Source: JADGQN01 sp035315185 (GTDB taxonomy: Bacteria > Desulfobacterota > Syntrophorhabdia > Syntrophorhabdales > WCHB1-27). Taken from it: 64,000 nucleotides of DNA. Shown here piece after piece: positions 26,520 to 35,450 of this stretch. The notes beneath the pieces are model-generated. The model was not told the DNA's origin. It was given only the letters and a program-made list of their open reading frames with translations, and made no database searches. Both the position numbers and the translations under genes were made by a program. Within the stretch, counting starts at the first letter, position 1. Every line of letters starts with the position of its first letter. The stretch lies in the NCBI GenBank assembly GCA_035315185.1, contig DATFYE010000120.1, positions 1 to 64,000 on the forward strand. The letters are read 5' to 3'.

Positions 26520-27605
26520 TCAAGTCTTTTTGTTCTTGCGCTGAATCCAAAAGCTGCCACTTCTGACAAGCCTCTCGGGAAGATGAGGGAACGCGACGGA
26601 AAACTCCGCCATGTGTTCAGCCATTAAGTAGTTCATGGCCAAGAGAATCTCCCACTGCTCATTAAACGAAAGAAAGGCTTGCAGGAGGTACGATTCAGTC
26701 CAGAAAACACGAAAAGCTGGATTGGTGAAGTAGGATCGATCATATTCATAAGGAAAAGGAATATCGTGGAAATGGACCAGGACCCCCGGAGCGAGAAGGG
26801 GCAAGATATCCAGTACAAGGAAATTGACATCACCGCCAATTCTCACCGTGTGGCCGGAATCGACGAAGAGTATGTCATTACACTCTAGCCTGCTAAAGAT
26901 GGCGGCGTCGAGCAATTCTACCCTCTCTTGTATGAGGGCAGTGAGTCCGGGCAAGCCGTGCTGACAACAGCAATTGGCCGGAAAGGGATCTACGATTGTG
27001 TATTCGCACTCCTGTTGCGTATCGCCCTTGTTCATTTCGACGGCCTCAGAGATAATGAGTGAGGAGTTTCCGGAGCCCACCTCGACTATTCTCTTCGGCT
27101 TAAACTCACGAATGACGGAATGCAGGGCTGCGGCACAGCCGAAACCAAAGGAGACGTTGCCCGTGTAGAACTGTAGGGGGTCCGTCGTCGCGCCTGAAGG
27201 CCAGTTGCACTCGTTGCCGAAGCTTCTTCCCAATCGAAGAAGCAGATCCCTTTGAGCCTCGGGTCTGAAGTCTATGCCTGCAAGACCGCTTCGTTTCGTC
27301 CACACCTCGCGGTCTTCAAGATCTTGAATATTCGGTACCGGGGAATAGAAATGGACCGGCATCGGCAGACAGCCCAGCTCCAGGCACTCGTCCGTGCCGA
27401 CGCCGCTCCTCGCCATTTCGGCCACGAGCGCGGCCATCTCTCTCAGATCGCGGTTCGCCCCCGGGAGCCCTGGATCTTTCTTCTGCCGCATTGCACCAGT
27501 GAGGAGATTGAGCAGACTCTTTACCACCAAATTGACTGTTATCCTTCGAAAAAGTCTTTCGAGTCCGGAACGGGAGGAAGCGGCTTCGTTGTCGATGTGC
27601 TCCAT
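26520..27605 (-). CDS. Class I SAM methyltransferase (Methyltransf_24-like)
   Basis: The 361-residue protein has a Rossmann domain with IVEVGSGNSSLIISEAV as motif I, YTIVDPFPANCC as motif II, ILFVDSGHTVRIGGDVNFL as motif IV and LAPGVLVHFHDIPFPYEYD. The DSGH...GD...HFHD pattern is that of cephalosporin-hydroxylase/Methyltransf_24-like enzymes that need a metal. The start is uncertain: ATG 27605 overlaps the epimerase gene by 67 bases, and later TTG/GTG codons inside the overlap are possible. Substrate unknown. Confidence 0.75.
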   Translation of the reverse strand: MEHIDNEAASSRSGLERLFRRITVNLVVKSLLNLLTGAMRQKKDPGLPGANRDLREMAALVAEMARSGVGTDECLELGCLPMPVHFYSPVPNIQDLEDREVWTKRSGLAGIDFRPEAQRDLLLRLGRSFGNECNWPSGATTDPLQFYTGNVSFGFGCAAALHSVIREFKPKRIVEVGSGNSSLIISEAVEMNKGDTQQECEYTIVDPFPANCCCQHGLPGLTALIQERVELLDAAIFSRLECNDILFVDSGHTVRIGGDVNFLVLDILPLLAPGVLVHFHDIPFPYEYDRSYFTNPAFRVFWTESYLLQAFLSFNEQWEILLAMNYLMAEHMAEFSVAFPHLPERLVRSGSFWIQRKNKKT

Positions 27606-28498
27606 TCAAGGAGGCAAGACCGCAGTCTGGATAAGAAATCCAGGTCAACCTTCTCTGCTGTGAGCGCCTCATAAAGGGCCACATCGGCCTGCCACTTCAG
27701 AGGATCCCCGAGTGGTGTCTTCGCTAGGAAGGCGACGGAACCAGCACTGTTAAGGCATTCTCTGATGTAGTGTACGATCTCTCTCACGCTCACTGCGGTG
27801 CCGCTGGCAACATTAAGGATCAAGTGGGCCTTCCCTATCTTCGGGAGTATGTGTTCCAGGAGACTCGCAAAGTCGTCAACGTGTATATAGTCTCTCGATT
27901 CGTCGCCGGTGCCTTGGACAATCACCTCTGCTCCGTTCTGGAATTGGTCAAACAATTCCCACACAAGAAGCCTCTTCTGTCTCGGACCGAAGACAGAAAA
28001 CAGCCTTATTACGAGGGAAGGGATGCTGTGGATTATCGCATACTCCTCCGCCAGCTTTTCGCATAATACCTTGTGATAACCATAGGGGGAAATGGGTTTC
28101 AAGGGCGCTGACTCTGAAACCGGAAGTGAGGCAGGGTTACCGTAGACGGCTGCACTGGACGGGAATATGACCAGTGGCCTCATTTCAGACTTCCGTATCC
28201 CTTCAAGCAGCGAGTGAAACAGGACTACCGATTTCGAAAAATCTTCCGTGGGGTGTTCGAAGGAGTCCCTCACGGAAGAAGGCCCCGCCGCGTGAATAAT
28301 TACGTCAGGTCGGAAGCGTTTCACCACGTCCGCTATTTCGGTTCTTTCATAATCCGTCTTGATGTTTTCGGAAGGAAAAGGGCTGAGAATCTCCCGCCTT
28401 GAGACTCCTGTAATATGAGCTCCCCTGGCAGCGAAATACCTTCCGAGAGAACTACCGATGAAACCCGATATTCCCGTGATCAGTATTCGCTCAGACAT
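27539..28498 (-). CDS. NAD-dependent epimerase/dehydratase (extended SDR)
   Basis: A 319-residue extended SDR. ILITGISGFIGSSLGRYF binds NAD. FPSSAAVYGNP holds the serine motif, SPYGYHKVLCE the Y-x3-K pair, and YIHVDDFASLLEHIL the substrate-side motif. It resembles UDP-glucose 4-epimerase-like and CDP/GDP-sugar SDRs in O-antigen loci. The C-terminal GDPLKWQADV is also found in the remnant at 26230-26430, so this gene was duplicated here. Specific reaction not predictable. Confidence 0.82.
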   Translation of the reverse strand: MSERILITGISGFIGSSLGRYFAARGAHITGVSRREILSPFPSENIKTDYERTEIADVVKRFRPDVIIHAAGPSSVRDSFEHPTEDFSKSVVLFHSLLEGIRKSEMRPLVIFPSSAAVYGNPASLPVSESAPLKPISPYGYHKVLCEKLAEEYAIIHSIPSLVIRLFSVFGPRQKRLLVWELFDQFQNGAEVIVQGTGDESRDYIHVDDFASLLEHILPKIGKAHLILNVASGTAVSVREIVHYIRECLNSAGSVAFLAKTPLGDPLKWQADVALYEALTAEKVDLDFLSRLRSCLLEWSTSTTKPLPPVPDSKDFFEG

Positions 28499-28522
28499 CG
28501 CTCGACCGACTGCGTCTTAGGA

Positions 28523-28659
28523 CTATTGACGGGAGGAGACCCCGACGCCATCAAGGTCTTCAATAAGCGGCTCGATAGAGTGAACCGGTAACCAGTCTGC
28601 AAACTGCACGAAAAGAAGGTCCTTCTTTTGGGTAACTGCAACACGTTGCTCACATAGGA
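28523..28659 (-). pseudogene. Possible short coding remnant between epimerase and methyltransferase
   Basis: The 161-base gap contains a minus-strand open frame directly downstream of the methyltransferase stop: EQRVAVTQKKDLLFVQ, then FADWLPVHSIEPLIED, ending in TAG at 28523-28525. The composition looks protein-like, and a GTG at 28609 could start a peptide of about 28 residues. I recognise no family. It is either a degraded gene end or chance. Confidence 0.25.
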
Positions 28660-29322
28660 TTAAGGGATACGGGACTTGAACGCCTTCCGGTATATGTCAC
28701 CCCATCTGAGCGGATTTTTCTTGATGTGGATATTGAACCAACGAACCTTCTGGTCGGGGAAGTCTTGGGGCCGTGACAACCAGGTTATTCTACCATTAAC
28801 CGTTCTGACTATTTCTTGCATCATTCTCACGTTTCGATTGACCGCCCCTATCTGCTGGAGACCCAAATCCTCCGCATAGAATTCGTCTTTCACGCCGTCT
28901 ATGTGATCGGCGAACTGCATGGCGAAGACAGCATGTGGTCTTAACGACCGCAGAACGAACTTGATCTGCCTCGCCAATGCTTCGTTGCCTAGATGCTGCG
29001 TGACCAGGTGTGAAATGGCAATATCAAACTTGGCTTCGGGAAGGAACTCGATACGGGATGCGATCCACTGCCCCTCTGTAATGTTTTCAACCTTTTGCAG
29101 GGCTGTGGGGGTGATATCCAAAACATGAACTTTCAAGCCTTTGGCATGTAACTCCCGTACGTCGCTGCCGTTACCGACGCCGATTTCTAAGACGTATTTA
29201 CCGGGGGTAATTCGGTCGTAGATATTTAACGACTTCCACAGAGAAGGACCGCCGTAATCCGAGATGTAGAACGAACCGGACGTGTTGTGGCAATCACTCC
29301 ACCATTCTTCTATTGAATCCAT
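28660..29322 (-). CDS. Class I SAM methyltransferase, paralogue of the 19681-20376 gene
   Basis: A 220-residue methyltransferase that shares the whole plan of the 19681-20376 protein: DSIEEWWSDCHN, FYISDYGGPSLWKSLNI, VLEIGVGNGSDVRELH, HVLDITPTALQKV and FDIAISHLVTQHLGNEAL. The main difference is an N-terminal deletion of about 12 residues. The two copies 9 kb apart probably arose by duplication and now may methylate different positions. It is followed by the short remnant at 28523-28659. Confidence 0.83.
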   Translation of the reverse strand: MDSIEEWWSDCHNTSGSFYISDYGGPSLWKSLNIYDRITPGKYVLEIGVGNGSDVRELHAKGLKVHVLDITPTALQKVENITEGQWIASRIEFLPEAKFDIAISHLVTQHLGNEALARQIKFVLRSLRPHAVFAMQFADHIDGVKDEFYAEDLGLQQIGAVNRNVRMMQEIVRTVNGRITWLSRPQDFPDQKVRWFNIHIKKNPLRWGDIYRKAFKSRIP

Positions 29323-29347
29323 TTCATCTCGAACCTAGCGCGTCTGC

Positions 29348-30025
29348 TCACCTTGGCCCCTCGTTGCCGATCCTTTTGACGATTTTGGCAGGGTTTCCGG
29401 TAACGAGGCTATCAGAAGGCACGTCTTCGGTCACCACGCTGCACGCCCCTATCACCGATCTTTCGCCAATTGTCACGCCCTTGAGGATCGCCGCATTGAA
29501 GCCGATCCAAGCCTTGTCACCGATCTTTATTCCTGCCGTTTCAACGTGCGACCAGTCTTTGTTCTTTACGAAGTTGTCCTTATCATCCAAGTAGTCCCTG
29601 TAACATTGGATCGCGTCATTCTTCCTTTCCTCCCAAAAGAGGGAATGTGCGTCGGTGTCCATCAAGGTGATCCCCCAAGCCATCAGTACATCGTCCCCTA
29701 TTTCTATCGACTGCGCCGCTATGAGAGTGGACGCTCCGATCTGGCAACGTTTTCCGACCTTGATTCGTGCCCCCGGTCTGAGAAAACCGAAGGTGCAGAA
29801 GATGTGCGAATACTCTCCTATCTCTAGACATGCTTCAGGTGGAAAAGGGGGATTGGATAATTTGATCGATGCAGCCGGGTCAATGAGAGCGGTAGGATGA
29901 ATTCTCACGTAGTCTCCGTAAACGCGCCAGCGATCGGCATACGTACTCTCAGGTGTGGCGGTTGCGATTTTTCTTGAAACGAACCTGTTTATCAGCTTCT
30001 CGATCATAACCGGAAGGTTCCTCAT
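29348..30025 (-). CDS. Left-handed beta-helix (hexapeptide-repeat) acetyltransferase
   Basis: A 225-residue LbH acyltransferase related to maltose/galactoside O-acetyltransferases and WbbJ. The hexapeptide rungs are seen from about residue 40 (IHPTALIDPAASI) to the C-terminus (IGDKAWIGFNAAILKGVTIGERSVIGACSVV, split by short loops). TGNPAKIVKRIG is the usual terminal motif. It transfers acetyl from acetyl-CoA to a sugar hydroxyl or amine in the cytoplasm. Next to legC and legB it is one candidate for the missing N-acetyltransferase step (LegH). O-acetylation of the finished glycan is equally possible. Confidence 0.8.
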   Translation of the reverse strand: MRNLPVMIEKLINRFVSRKIATATPESTYADRWRVYGDYVRIHPTALIDPAASIKLSNPPFPPEACLEIGEYSHIFCTFGFLRPGARIKVGKRCQIGASTLIAAQSIEIGDDVLMAWGITLMDTDAHSLFWEERKNDAIQCYRDYLDDKDNFVKNKDWSHVETAGIKIGDKAWIGFNAAILKGVTIGERSVIGACSVVTEDVPSDSLVTGNPAKIVKRIGNEGPR

Positions 30026-30047
30026 CGAATGCGGTACTACGGGATCG

Positions 30048-31217
30048 TCACGCGAGTGAAGGGCTGCTTGGTATGTTTACCAACCGAGTTTCCAGACTCT
30101 CGGCTGAGGAAAGGTCCATACGAGGACAATCCCTGAACATAGGCAGTCTGTGCATCAACGCGTAGACAGGTCTTGTCATTATGCCGTCGTTATTGGTCAA
30201 CTCCAATAGCAGGTCTCTTTCCTCCCCTCCGTTGTTCCCGCAAAGCAAGAGCGCATTCAGCCAATAGTTGCTCCGTGCGTAGGATGGTTCAGTGAAGAAC
30301 TTGACTCCTTCGACTCCCTCGAATGCAATACGGTACTTCTCGGCGAGCAACCGCTTCTTCTCTACGAATGAAGACAGTTGTTCGAGTTGCGCGCAGCCTA
30401 GGGCTGCATTGATACTGGGTAGTCTGTAGTTATATCCTATTTCGTCATGAAAGACGGCCCATTGATGCGGCAACCGGGCGGTAGTAGAAATGTGTCTTGC
30501 ATAGGTGGCGATATTCTGATTGTTTGTCAGGATAGCACCCCCACCTCCTGTAGTGATCGTCTTGTTGCCGTTAAAGCTAAGACCGGAAGCAATCCCCCAA
30601 TGGCCGGTGTGCTTGCCTTTGTAAGAGGAACCTATCGATTGTGCAGCATCCTCTATCAGCGCAATACTGAAGCGATCACAAATCTCTTTGAGGCTGTCGA
30701 GGTCGGCAGGGTGACCGAAAGTGTGAAGGACAATCAATGCACTTACCCGACGCCCGGTGGCGGTGTTGTAACATTCCCCTCCCCTTAGTGTCGATACCAG
30801 CCTTAAATAATCTTCCAACTTTTTCGGATCAACGCCAAGGGTTCTCTCATCACTATCGACAAAATGGGGAGTGGCATTACAGTAAGCTATTGCATTCGCC
30901 GTGGCGACGAACGTCAGGGTAGGGCACAGAACTTCGTCGCCTGCCTTTACCGCGGCAGCCTTGAGGGCCACATGAAGAGCAGCTGTTCCATTCACGGTGG
31001 CAACAGCGTAATTGATGCCCGTAAAGTCAGAAAGCATGGTCTCGAACCGATTTACAAAGGGTCCAGCTGATGAGACCCAGCTCGAATCGAGGCATTCCTT
31101 CACGTACTTCCATTCATTGCCGGAAAAACAAGGCTCGTGAAGCGCGATGGGTTTTTCTGTCGTTGGAAGACATTGCCTAAGCACGGATACTATAGATTCG
31201 GCTCGCGACGATTTCAT
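30048..31217 (-). CDS. legC: LegC-type DegT/DnrJ/EryC1 aminotransferase
   Basis: A 389-residue PLP-dependent sugar aminotransferase of the LegC family. In legionaminic acid synthesis it converts the 4-keto-6-deoxy-GlcNAc nucleotide to the 4-amino sugar. Evidence: IALHEPCFSGNEWKYVKECLDSSWVSS near the N-terminus (split here for length: LHEPCFSGNEWKYV is the signature), ATVNGTAALHVAL, IEDAAQSIGSSYKGKHTG, and SFNGNKTITTGGGGAI with the PLP lysine. ATG 31217 overlaps the LegB stop (ATGA) and matches the family start. The frame extends to 31271, but those extra 18 residues lie inside legB. Confidence 0.9.
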   Translation of the reverse strand: MKSSRAESIVSVLRQCLPTTEKPIALHEPCFSGNEWKYVKECLDSSWVSSAGPFVNRFETMLSDFTGINYAVATVNGTAALHVALKAAAVKAGDEVLCPTLTFVATANAIAYCNATPHFVDSDERTLGVDPKKLEDYLRLVSTLRGGECYNTATGRRVSALIVLHTFGHPADLDSLKEICDRFSIALIEDAAQSIGSSYKGKHTGHWGIASGLSFNGNKTITTGGGGAILTNNQNIATYARHISTTARLPHQWAVFHDEIGYNYRLPSINAALGCAQLEQLSSFVEKKRLLAEKYRIAFEGVEGVKFFTEPSYARSNYWLNALLLCGNNGGEERDLLLELTNNDGIMTRPVYALMHRLPMFRDCPRMDLSSAESLETRLVNIPSSPSLA

Positions 31218-32215
31218 ATAGTGTATATGTCTGTTTTGTAACTCCGTGAGTTCTCCTGTTTTGAAAACCATTCAATGGTTTTCTCCAGTCCCCGTCTAAA
31301 GCCCTCAATACCACCATATGCTGGCTGCCATCCGATCAATTGCTTTGCTTTAGCATTCGAAGCTATTAGTCTTTCCACCTCACTTTTCTCGGGGCGGATC
31401 CGCTGTTCGTCTACGATTACGTCTATCTTTTTCCCCATTATCTCGGCGATCAACTCGGCTGTTTGCCCGACCGAAACCTCGTAGCCGGACCCCAGATTTA
31501 CTACCTCTCCAATGCACGCATCTTTTTCGATTGCTGCAATGAAGCCGCGGACTATGTCCTCGACATAATTGAAATCCCTCGTGGGGTGAAGCGATCCAAG
31601 TTGTATTGCCCTTTTCCCGCTCAGGATCTGGTTGATGATGGTTGGAATAACGGCCCTCGCAGATTGTCTCGGCCCGTATGTGTTAAAGGGCCTTAGCACG
31701 GCTACCGGCGTGCCGAAAGAATGATAAAAGGACAGGGCCAGGTGATCAGCAGCGATTTTAGTCGCGGAATAGGGCGACTGTGCACTCATGGGATGGTCTT
31801 CGGTAATAGGTACGAAGCGAGCAGTGCCGTACACCTCACTGGTGGAGGTTTGGACTACTTTTCTGACGCCGGATTCCTTTGAAGCCTGCAGGATATTCAG
31901 CGTGCCGCGGATATTTGTATCAATGTAGCTGTCAGGCGAATAATAGGAATAGGGGATTCCGATGAGCGCGGCCAGGTGCAGAACTATTTCACATCCTTCT
32001 ACCGCCCTCTTCACTCCGTACGGATCGCGAACATCTCCCGCAAAGACATCGATTGACCTGACCGTCTCCTCGTCGAGGTGATCCAGCCATCCCCAGGAGT
32101 TGAAGGAATTATAGTAAACGAATGCGCGGACGGCGTAGTTGCTGTGCACCAGACTCTCGATCAAATGAGATCCGATAAACCCGTCAGCGCCAGTCACTAG
32201 GATTTTTCCAGTCAT
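31214..32215 (-). CDS. legB: LegB-type NAD-dependent 4,6-dehydratase
   Basis: A 333-residue extended SDR of the LegB family, which makes the 4-keto-6-deoxy intermediate from a nucleotide-linked GlcNAc in the legionaminate pathway. Signature features are ILVTGADGFIGSHL, RAFVYYNSFNSWGWLD (typical of LegB), TSTSEVYGTA and the YSATK pair. ATG 32215 is used: it gives the family N-terminus (TGKILVTGADG), while the longer frame up to 32392 lies inside the upstream gene. It is coupled to legC. Confidence 0.9.
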   Translation of the reverse strand: MTGKILVTGADGFIGSHLIESLVHSNYAVRAFVYYNSFNSWGWLDHLDEETVRSIDVFAGDVRDPYGVKRAVEGCEIVLHLAALIGIPYSYYSPDSYIDTNIRGTLNILQASKESGVRKVVQTSTSEVYGTARFVPITEDHPMSAQSPYSATKIAADHLALSFYHSFGTPVAVLRPFNTYGPRQSARAVIPTIINQILSGKRAIQLGSLHPTRDFNYVEDIVRGFIAAIEKDACIGEVVNLGSGYEVSVGQTAELIAEIMGKKIDVIVDEQRIRPEKSEVERLIASNAKAKQLIGWQPAYGGIEGFRRGLEKTIEWFSKQENSRSYKTDIYTI

Positions 32216-32228
32216 GCTTTGCCGACCT

Positions 32229-33461
32229 TTACTGTTTTGCGACACTTCCCGACCAGAGCACGCTTCTTCCGTCCCACCCACCCAGCCGCTTGAGCGGCTC
32301 CATATAGAGCGTGGCGGAGTTCTTGAAAGAAGCCCAAGTCCATTCAGGAAACCATTTTTCGATGAAGGCTTCATCCATTGGCTGGATAGCATCCACTCCG
32401 TACAAGTATTTTAGTGAAAGGACAGGATAAGAGAGACAAATGACCTTGCTATTTATCACGAGGGGCTTCCACATCTCGATAGGATAACGCTTGAATCGCC
32501 GTTCCAGTTCCTCGACGCGAAACGTACCCGACAGCCTGCCCCTAATCGCCTCGTTCCTTGGAAGACTTTCTCCCGGATGAGACTTGAGAAAAATAATGCT
32601 CTCCGGCGCGCAGTACTCCTTCAACATGGTGCAATACATCTCTACTTCTGTGTCAAAGTCAATAAAGTTTCCCTCCGCGAGATTGTCGGTAAGAAGAATG
32701 CACTTGTCCTCGTTGCTATATCTGAGCAAGAGGTCATCTATATACTGTCGTAACTCTCTTACGCTTGAAACGCACTTCCCTAGTACGTCCAAGACGGTAT
32801 TTTTATTGGGTACGACTAACTCGATTCTTTTCAAGAAATTTCCTGACTGATCAACCGGCAGAATAAGAGCCGCCTCATGGGGAGGAAAGTCCTTCAGAAC
32901 AATGTTGCCGTTTGTATCCCGGGCCTGTTCACGCCAAATCGACCTGCCTTTGTCAAAGGTATTTGCTAACAATGCGCGAAACCCTGTAGGCGCGTGAGGA
33001 GTTGAACCATTGCTCGCATTGAGATATGAGAGATGCACCTCACGCTCGAAGACCTCCCCCATCGCATCACCAAAACATATCCGGCGGGCCTTACCGTAAA
33101 CCGTGGATAGAGCTTGATACAGCATTCCAACCACATCATGAGGGTAGTAGAGTTCATCCGCGTGCTCCACCCCTATTACTTTTTTGAAACGCACCGTGGC
33201 TTTCCTCATGCTCTTCTCAGCAAATACGTCTGAAATAGCGGCACTTGTTATGGGGACAACTCTTTCGATGAAGGAGAATGCCTGGAGCATGGCACCAATA
33301 ATGTCTGTAAGCTCCTTTACCAGTTCTGCCTCCGCTCCAGGCCAGTGCACTAAAATGACGACACTCACCCTTGACGATGCACGGCGCGTCAATATTGCAC
33401 TGATGGCAGATACGGCGTGAATTGGGGAGATGGCATATACTAAACAAATAGTCTTTGTCAT
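32229..33461 (-). CDS. Polysialyltransferase-like (POLYST family) glycosyltransferase
   Basis: The 410-residue protein fits the alpha-2,8-polysialyltransferase-like family by its general order: an N-terminal strand ICLVYAISPIHAVSAI, a RICFGDAMGEVF segment, ILLTDNLAEGNF and the conserved FLKSHPGESLPRNE, where HP is the CMP-binding motif of bacterial sialyltransferases. The usual D/E-D/E-G motif is only approximate (GDAMG). With CMP-nonulosonate enzymes in the same operon it is the best candidate to transfer the legionaminic-type residue. This is inference. Confidence 0.65.
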   Translation of the reverse strand: MTKTICLVYAISPIHAVSAISAILTRRASSRVSVVILVHWPGAEAELVKELTDIIGAMLQAFSFIERVVPITSAAISDVFAEKSMRKATVRFKKVIGVEHADELYYPHDVVGMLYQALSTVYGKARRICFGDAMGEVFEREVHLSYLNASNGSTPHAPTGFRALLANTFDKGRSIWREQARDTNGNIVLKDFPPHEAALILPVDQSGNFLKRIELVVPNKNTVLDVLGKCVSSVRELRQYIDDLLLRYSNEDKCILLTDNLAEGNFIDFDTEVEMYCTMLKEYCAPESIIFLKSHPGESLPRNEAIRGRLSGTFRVEELERRFKRYPIEMWKPLVINSKVICLSYPVLSLKYLYGVDAIQPMDEAFIEKWFPEWTWASFKNSATLYMEPLKRLGGWDGRSVLWSGSVAKQ

Positions 33462-34429
33462 ATGTCTGCAGCCGCCGTTGCGGGCGCATGTTTGTTAATA
33501 GCCTCGACGACCTCTAAGTTCCCGATGTAGTTGTCAATATCGAGCAAGATTCCGCTCCGCTGATTCAAGAACTCTTCTGTTTGCCGATATAGGCCGGGCT
33601 TAAAACCGGTATCCAACGCATCGTCAATGGGCACAAAATCTGCTGCAAGGCTGCCAATCTCCTGGATTTGCAGTTTTTCTAAAGGCTTGAATATCAGCCG
33701 GTGTCGGGCCGTCATCACCTCAACCATCCAGCGCCCGGGGGCACACCAATTTGCATGGTACGAGAAGAGTGCACCCGTATCACTAATTCCAGCCCCGCTA
33801 TAAATCGCCGTTCGATGCCACGATAAGCCACCCGCCGTATAAGACGAAATGTCCTTAGGCCGTCCGCCTAGGAAAAACGCCATATCGATAACATGAGTGG
33901 AATTCGCGAAGAACCAGTTTTCCAGAATCCCCGGGGGATGCTGCAGTTTTTCTACCGTATGTGACCATTCGGTGAAGTCGAAGTGAAACGAAGTGACGCC
34001 TCCATCCGTTTTTATGATCTCCAGAGCCTTCAGAACCGATGCGTAGAAACGCCTGTTATAGCCTACGAAGACCTTTGCCCCATTCTCGCCGGCGACGCTC
34101 CCCACTGAACGAACTTCCTGGGCGTTGAGACCGGCCGGTTTCTCTACCAGGATATGCTTCGCACCAAAAGAAATTACGTCTCTGGTGACGCGTGCGAGCT
34201 GGTCCATACTCACGGCTACGATCGTGGCATCCGGAATACCTTTTTCATCGATGTATTCATGAAGCGAACCGCCAAGAACGGAAACACCTGTGGCAGCAGC
34301 GAACGCGTCAGCAGACTTCCTTCCTCTGCCGATGACATCGTAGGGAATGTGCAACGCCGCAAGTACTTTGGCATATTCCAAAGCCATCTGGCCCGCCCCA
34401 ATCAACAGTACCTTTAGGTTATTGGGCAT
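33458..34429 (-). CDS. Gfo/Idh/MocA family oxidoreductase
   Basis: A 323-residue NAD(P)-dependent sugar oxidoreductase with the Rossmann start KVLLIGAGQMALEYAKVL and the catalytic EKPAGLNAQEV (about residues 115-125), followed by a C-terminal beta-sheet domain. In legionaminate loci such proteins (PtmF-like and others) sit next to legB/legC. They oxidise or reduce a nucleotide or free sugar. It overlaps the POLYST-like gene by 4 bases and the upstream Gfo/Idh gene by 16. Substrate not resolved. Confidence 0.8.
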   Translation of the reverse strand: MPNNLKVLLIGAGQMALEYAKVLAALHIPYDVIGRGRKSADAFAAATGVSVLGGSLHEYIDEKGIPDATIVAVSMDQLARVTRDVISFGAKHILVEKPAGLNAQEVRSVGSVAGENGAKVFVGYNRRFYASVLKALEIIKTDGGVTSFHFDFTEWSHTVEKLQHPPGILENWFFANSTHVIDMAFFLGGRPKDISSYTAGGLSWHRTAIYSGAGISDTGALFSYHANWCAPGRWMVEVMTARHRLIFKPLEKLQIQEIGSLAADFVPIDDALDTGFKPGLYRQTEEFLNQRSGILLDIDNYIGNLEVVEAINKHAPATAAADI

Positions 34430-35394
34430 AGATTCGCGGTCCTCTCGGGATCGATTTTTGTCATATGTGCCAGCAAACCAGATAGGAGTGTCTTATGGAG
34501 AAGAGCGGATTCAGGGTAGGTAGGTAGATCGCATTCGCCGGTTTGGAGAACCCGCTCGATGACCAGGTTGGTCAGTTTACTTTGATAGGGCACATCAAAA
34601 GATTCCTCCAGCCAATGCCACTGGTCTGCATCCGATGAAACCCATATTTTCTTCTCGGATTCACGGATAATCCACCTAAATCCATCCCCGCACACTTCGA
34701 TAATATCGGGAAGAGTTCCTTGGGCATATGAAGCAATGCTGAAACAGGGTCCGGATGAAAACATTCCGTTGAGGATGCCGGTAAACTCCATAAAACCGGA
34801 TCGCTTGGAGGGCGTCAGGAAGGGGTCAAGCAATTCAGTAGAGAGAGTATACTCTGATTTGCCGCACAAGAAGGCGATCAGGTCTATGATGTGTATTGAA
34901 TTACATCCAAGCCCCCAGTTCGAACCGCTCACATACACTCCATAGACTTGTTTTCCGAAAAGTCTTCTCTTGAGGGCGCGATACGAAGGCCACTCACGGC
35001 GCGGGCAGTTCACCCATGCATTCACGCTGTGAGTCTCCAGAAGCTTTCGGATAGAATCGTAGTCGTCAAGTTTCTGAAAGAGTACCTTTTCCAGAATAAG
35101 AAACTTCACCCGGCTGTGCTCAAGAAGTTGCTCGATTACCTGACGGCGAACATCCGAATTTGTTGCAATAATAACGATATCCAAGTTGCCCGGCAGTTCG
35201 GAGATGGAGACAGGGAATTCTGTTCTTATCTGTGTACTTCGGCTGGTCTCCTCCTTGAATCGTTTCAATGCTAATTCGCGCGACGAGGCGCTCGGGTCAA
35301 CCACGTGAATAACGCAGTCTTCCCTCAAAAAAGCCAATGCCTGTAAGTGTCGGCTTCCGAGTTGTCCTGCTCCAACGACGCCTATCTGTATCAA
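34414..35394 (-). CDS. Gfo/Idh/MocA family oxidoreductase
   Basis: A 326-residue protein with the Rossmann motif IGVVGAGQLGSRHLQAL, then DIVIIATNSDVRRQVIEQL and FLILEKVLFQKLDDYDS, where EK-V replaces the usual EKP of the family. The C-terminal domain is shorter in recognisable motifs than that of its downstream neighbour. The two are only distantly alike and probably perform different steps. A missing proline in EKP does not by itself rule out activity. Confidence 0.75.
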   Translation of the reverse strand: MIQIGVVGAGQLGSRHLQALAFLREDCVIHVVDPSASSRELALKRFKEETSRSTQIRTEFPVSISELPGNLDIVIIATNSDVRRQVIEQLLEHSRVKFLILEKVLFQKLDDYDSIRKLLETHSVNAWVNCPRREWPSYRALKRRLFGKQVYGVYVSGSNWGLGCNSIHIIDLIAFLCGKSEYTLSTELLDPFLTPSKRSGFMEFTGILNGMFSSGPCFSIASYAQGTLPDIIEVCGDGFRWIIRESEKKIWVSSDADQWHWLEESFDVPYQSKLTNLVIERVLQTGECDLPTYPESALLHKTLLSGLLAHMTKIDPERTANLCPIT

Positions 35395-35450
35395 TACTTT
35401 ACCTCCATCTGATCGACCGCTCGCACGAGGATGAGCAAGTTACCCTCCGA

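Noticed and set aside
31996..32008. GGCGGTAG on the minus strand, resembling an ops (RfaH) element
   Set aside because: It lies inside legB coding sequence, lacks the rest of the element and is not near a promoter.
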